Below the pieces are notes generated by a model. The model was not told the origin of the DNA and made no database searches. It worked only from the letters and a program-made list of their open reading frames with translations. From contig CADFKY010000032.1 of NCBI GenBank assembly GCA_902834965.1, positions 1 to 9,950 on the forward strand: a DNA stretch of 9,950 nt, in the 5' to 3' direction. Numbering within the stretch: the first letter of the stretch is position 1; the number at the start of each line of letters is the position of its first letter. Below are positions 8,675 to 9,950 of the stretch, one piece after another. The DNA is from Veillonellaceae bacterium. GTDB taxonomy: Bacteria > Bacillota_C > Negativicutes > Veillonellales > Veillonellaceae. A program made the translations under genes and the position numbers.

Positions 8675-8703
8675 GATAAGCGTAGTAAAATATTTTCATT
8701 ATA

Positions 8704-8790
8704 GAATTCCTCATCTTTTAAATTCTATATCCAGAATATGCATGTTTAATAGGCTATTTGGATATATTGAGAGATGAGGATTTTCTTGTT
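8704..8790 (+). terminator. Extended imperfect hairpin, probable transporter terminator
   Basis: TCCTCATCT (8708-8716) pairs with AGATGAGGA (8772-8780). Inside, after a 9/5 internal loop, TATATCC (8726-8732) pairs with GGATATA (8760-8766), and further short pairs (AATA/TATT, GC/GC) extend the rod. A T-rich but interrupted tail (TTTTCTTGTT) follows the right arm. This is the best candidate for ending the transporter transcript before the cysS promoter; the interrupted T-run and internal loops make it weaker than the other terminators here. Confidence 0.5.
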
Positions 8791-8794
8791 CTCA

Positions 8795-8823
8795 TTGACA
8801 TTCTATAGGATAATTGATACAAT
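8795..8823 (+). promoter_or_regulatory. Sigma-A-type promoter for the cysS T-box leader
   Basis: Consensus -35 TTGACA (8795-8800), 17-base spacer and TACAAT (8818-8823) preceded by TGA, an extended -10. The predicted start near 8830 gives a leader of about 275 bases before cysS, enough for the whole T-box. Confidence 0.88.
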
Positions 8824-9025
8824 ATTTACATATCTCAATATAGATTATTACTAATAGCTAAGACTGAAAGAAGTACTCTACAACTAACTTTTTAGCGAGA
8901 ACCGATGGTGGGAGGGTTCATGGATAGGTAGATGAAATGCATTCACGAGCTGACACTCCGATTATAGGTAGGTTTGTCCGGCGACGCACCGTTATGCGAT
9001 GAGTGGGTATCGCTATTGGTACCTA

Positions 9026-9056
9026 ACAGAGTGGAACCGCGGACCATCGTCTCTGT
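9026..9056 (+). promoter_or_regulatory. T-box antiterminator
   Basis: ACAGAG (9026-9031) pairs with CTCTGT (9051-9056). The 7-base bulge TGGAACC (9032-9038) lies on the 5' side, followed by a short second helix (9039-9042 with 9047-9050, two G-U pairs) and loop ACCA. Bases 9042 and 9047-9056 are shared with the terminator, so the two folds are mutually exclusive, as in known T-boxes. Confidence 0.85.
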
Positions 9057-9077
9057 ATGAGATGAGGGGTCTTTTTT
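9042..9077 (+). terminator. T-box regulated intrinsic terminator upstream of cysS
   Basis: GACC (9042-9045) pairs with GGTC (9068-9071) and TCGTCTC (9047-9053) with GAGATGA (9059-9065), separated by a small 1/2 internal loop and capped by TGTAT. Six T follow at 9072-9077. This is the default off state when tRNA-Cys is charged. Confidence 0.9.
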
Positions 9078-9090
9078 ATTTTACGAACAT

Positions 9091-9095
9091 GGAGG
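9091..9095 (+). promoter_or_regulatory. Ribosome binding site for cysS
   Basis: GGAGG lies 11 bases before ATG 9107, somewhat long. An in-frame ATG at 9089 overlaps the motif and cannot use it. Homology (CysRS normally begins just before the YNT segment) also supports 9107. Confidence 0.65.
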
Positions 9096-9106
9096 CATCG
9101 GTAACG

Positions 9107-9950
9107 ATGAGAGAAATTACAGTTTATAATACTATGACGCGCCAAAAAGAGGTGTTTAATCCTGTAACACCAGGTGAGGCAAAGATGTACGTATGTGGTG
9201 TTACACCATATAACCATCCTCATATTGGCAATGCACGTCCATTCGTAACATGGGACGTAATTCGTCGCTATATGAAACATGTAGGCTATAAAGTAACATA
9301 TGTACAAAACTTTACAGATGTAGATGATAAGATCATCAATACATCTAATGGTGAAGGTGTATCTTGGGATACTATTGCAAACCGTTATATTGATAGCTAT
9401 TTTGAAGTAATGGATGCACTTGGTGTACAACGTGCTGATATTTATCCTCGTGTTTCTACACATATCGAAGACATTATCGCTATGATTTCTACATTGATTG
9501 AAAAAGGCTATGCTTATGAACTCGATGGCGATGTATATTATAGCGTTGATAAATTTGAACACTATGGTGAGTTATCTGGCCGTACATTAGATGATATGGA
9601 AGCAGGTGCTCGTATCGAAGTTGATGGCCGTAAGAAAAATCCTATGGACTTTGCATTATGGAAAGCAGCAAAACCAGGTGAACCGTATTGGGAAAGTCCT
9701 TGGGGTAACGGTCGTCCAGGCTGGCATATTGAATGTTCTGCGATGAGCCAAAAATATTTAGGTACAGAATTTGATTTCCATGGTGGCGGTAGCGATTTGA
9801 TCTTCCCTCATCATGAAAATGAAATTGCTCAATCTGAAGGTTGTTCTGGTCAACATCCATCTGTACGCTACTGGTTACACAATGGTTTCATTACTATTAA
9901 TTCTGAAAAAATGTCTAAATCCTTGAATAACTTCTTCTTGGTAAAAGATA
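9107..9950 (+). CDS. cysS: Cysteine--tRNA ligase (3' partial)
   Basis: Class I synthetase that charges tRNA-Cys in the cytoplasm; the first 281 residues are visible and the frame is open at the right edge (full proteins are about 460-480). It begins [12 protein letters not shown]. The zinc site that discriminates cysteine is complete: C30 in [10 protein letters not shown]210 in WHIECSAMS, and H235 and E239 in FPHHENE, aligning with C28, C209, H234 and E238 of the E. coli enzyme. HIGN at 39-42 and KMSKS at 268-272 are the ATP-binding signatures. Missing at the edge are the stem-contact and anticodon-binding domains. Expression is under the cysteine T-box directly upstream, so synthesis should rise when tRNA-Cys is uncharged. 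In Bacillus cysS is co-transcribed with cysE; here cysS stands first in its own unit. Confidence 0.97.
   Translation, partial: MREITVYNTMTRQKEVFNPVTPGEAKMYVCGVTPYNHPHIGNARPFVTWDVIRRYMKHVGYKVTYVQNFTDVDDKIINTSNGEGVSWDTIANRYIDSYFEVMDALGVQRADIYPRVSTHIEDIIAMISTLIEKGYAYELDGDVYYSVDKFEHYGELSGRTLDDMEAGARIEVDGRKKNPMDFALWKAAKPGEPYWESPWGNGRPGWHIECSAMSQKYLGTEFDFHGGGSDLIFPHHENEIAQSEGCSGQHPSVRYWLHNGFITINSEKMSKSLNNFFLVKD

Larger units (their letters stand above)
8856..9077 (+). promoter_or_regulatory. T-box riboswitch leader, tRNA-Cys specific
   Basis: Stem I can be drawn from several helices: AGCT 8856-8859/8948-8951, TGAA 8865-8868/8942-8945, TCTAC 8877-8881/GTAGA 8928-8932, and distal GAACC 8899-8903/GGTTC 8915-8919. 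The specifier loop holds the usual AGTA (8872-8875) on its 5' side and GAAA-TGC-A on its 3' side, placing the specifier codon UGC (Cys) at 8938-8940. A further hairpin GCGAT/ATCGC (8996-9013) precedes the T-box core AGAGTGGAACCGCGG (9028-9042). The acceptor-binding UGGA (9032-9035) would pair with UCCA, matching the U discriminator of tRNA-Cys. Uncharged tRNA-Cys should stabilise the antiterminator and switch on cysS. Helices were found by eye, so boundaries are approximate. Confidence 0.95.

Noticed and set aside
8771..9067. The 9-base word GAGATGAGG occurs both in the hairpin at 8771-8779 and in the T-box terminator at 9059-9067, suggesting a decayed second T-box
   Set aside because: No T-box core, specifier loop or Stem I motif accompanies the upstream copy, so a chance match between two hairpin arms is more likely.
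9023..9562. A 179-codon open frame on the minus strand opposite the T-box and cysS
   Set aside because: It lies antisense to a clearly conserved synthetase, starts without a Shine-Dalgarno, and its protein is rich in Cys, Ile and His with no recognisable motif, as expected from the shadow of a biased coding strand.

Overview
The window looks like a core-genome stretch of a low-GC Firmicute with strong AGGAGG-type ribosome binding sites, sigma-A-like promoters, a UVR-containing ClpC and a T-box leader. The ispD-ispF fusion and overall protein character suggest a Negativicute, probably Veillonella or a close relative. The phylum is well supported by gene order and the T-box. The genus is an inference that I could not test by search.

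Layout, all on the + strand: (1) 1-2180, most of clpC, the AAA+ unfoldase of the ClpCP protease, cut by the left edge. (2) 2181-2349, a spacer with a candidate extended -10 promoter and a strong intrinsic terminator. (3) 2350-7521, a tight four-gene run of radA (DNA repair/recombination), a YacL-like membrane PIN-TRAM protein, a fused ispD-ispF (two steps of the MEP isoprenoid pathway) and gltX (glutamyl-tRNA synthetase), closed by a terminator at 7538-7573. (4) 7581-8608, a separately promoted BASS/SBF-family transporter. (5) 8609-9106, about 500 non-coding bases holding two long imperfect hairpins, a near-consensus promoter and a cysteine T-box riboswitch. (6) 9107-9950, the 5' part of cysS, cut by the right edge.

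The order clpC-radA-yacL-ispD-ispF-gltX-cysS is the conserved Bacillus-type cluster, with three local changes. No disA lies between radA and yacL, ispD and ispF are one reading frame, and the place usually held by cysE is occupied by the transporter. Protein quality control, DNA repair, isoprenoid synthesis and tRNA charging are together here through ancestral synteny more than a shared pathway. The one clear regulatory circuit is the T-box. It reads a UGC codon and carries a UGGA acceptor-binding sequence matching the UCCA end of tRNA-Cys, so cysS should be induced when uncharged tRNA-Cys accumulates.

I see no mobile element, CRISPR array, rRNA or tRNA gene, and no convincing undescribed system. 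The items most worth a second look are the preserved internal start signal at the ispD/ispF junction, the paired long hairpins after the transporter, and the terminator that sits between radA and its only visible promoter.
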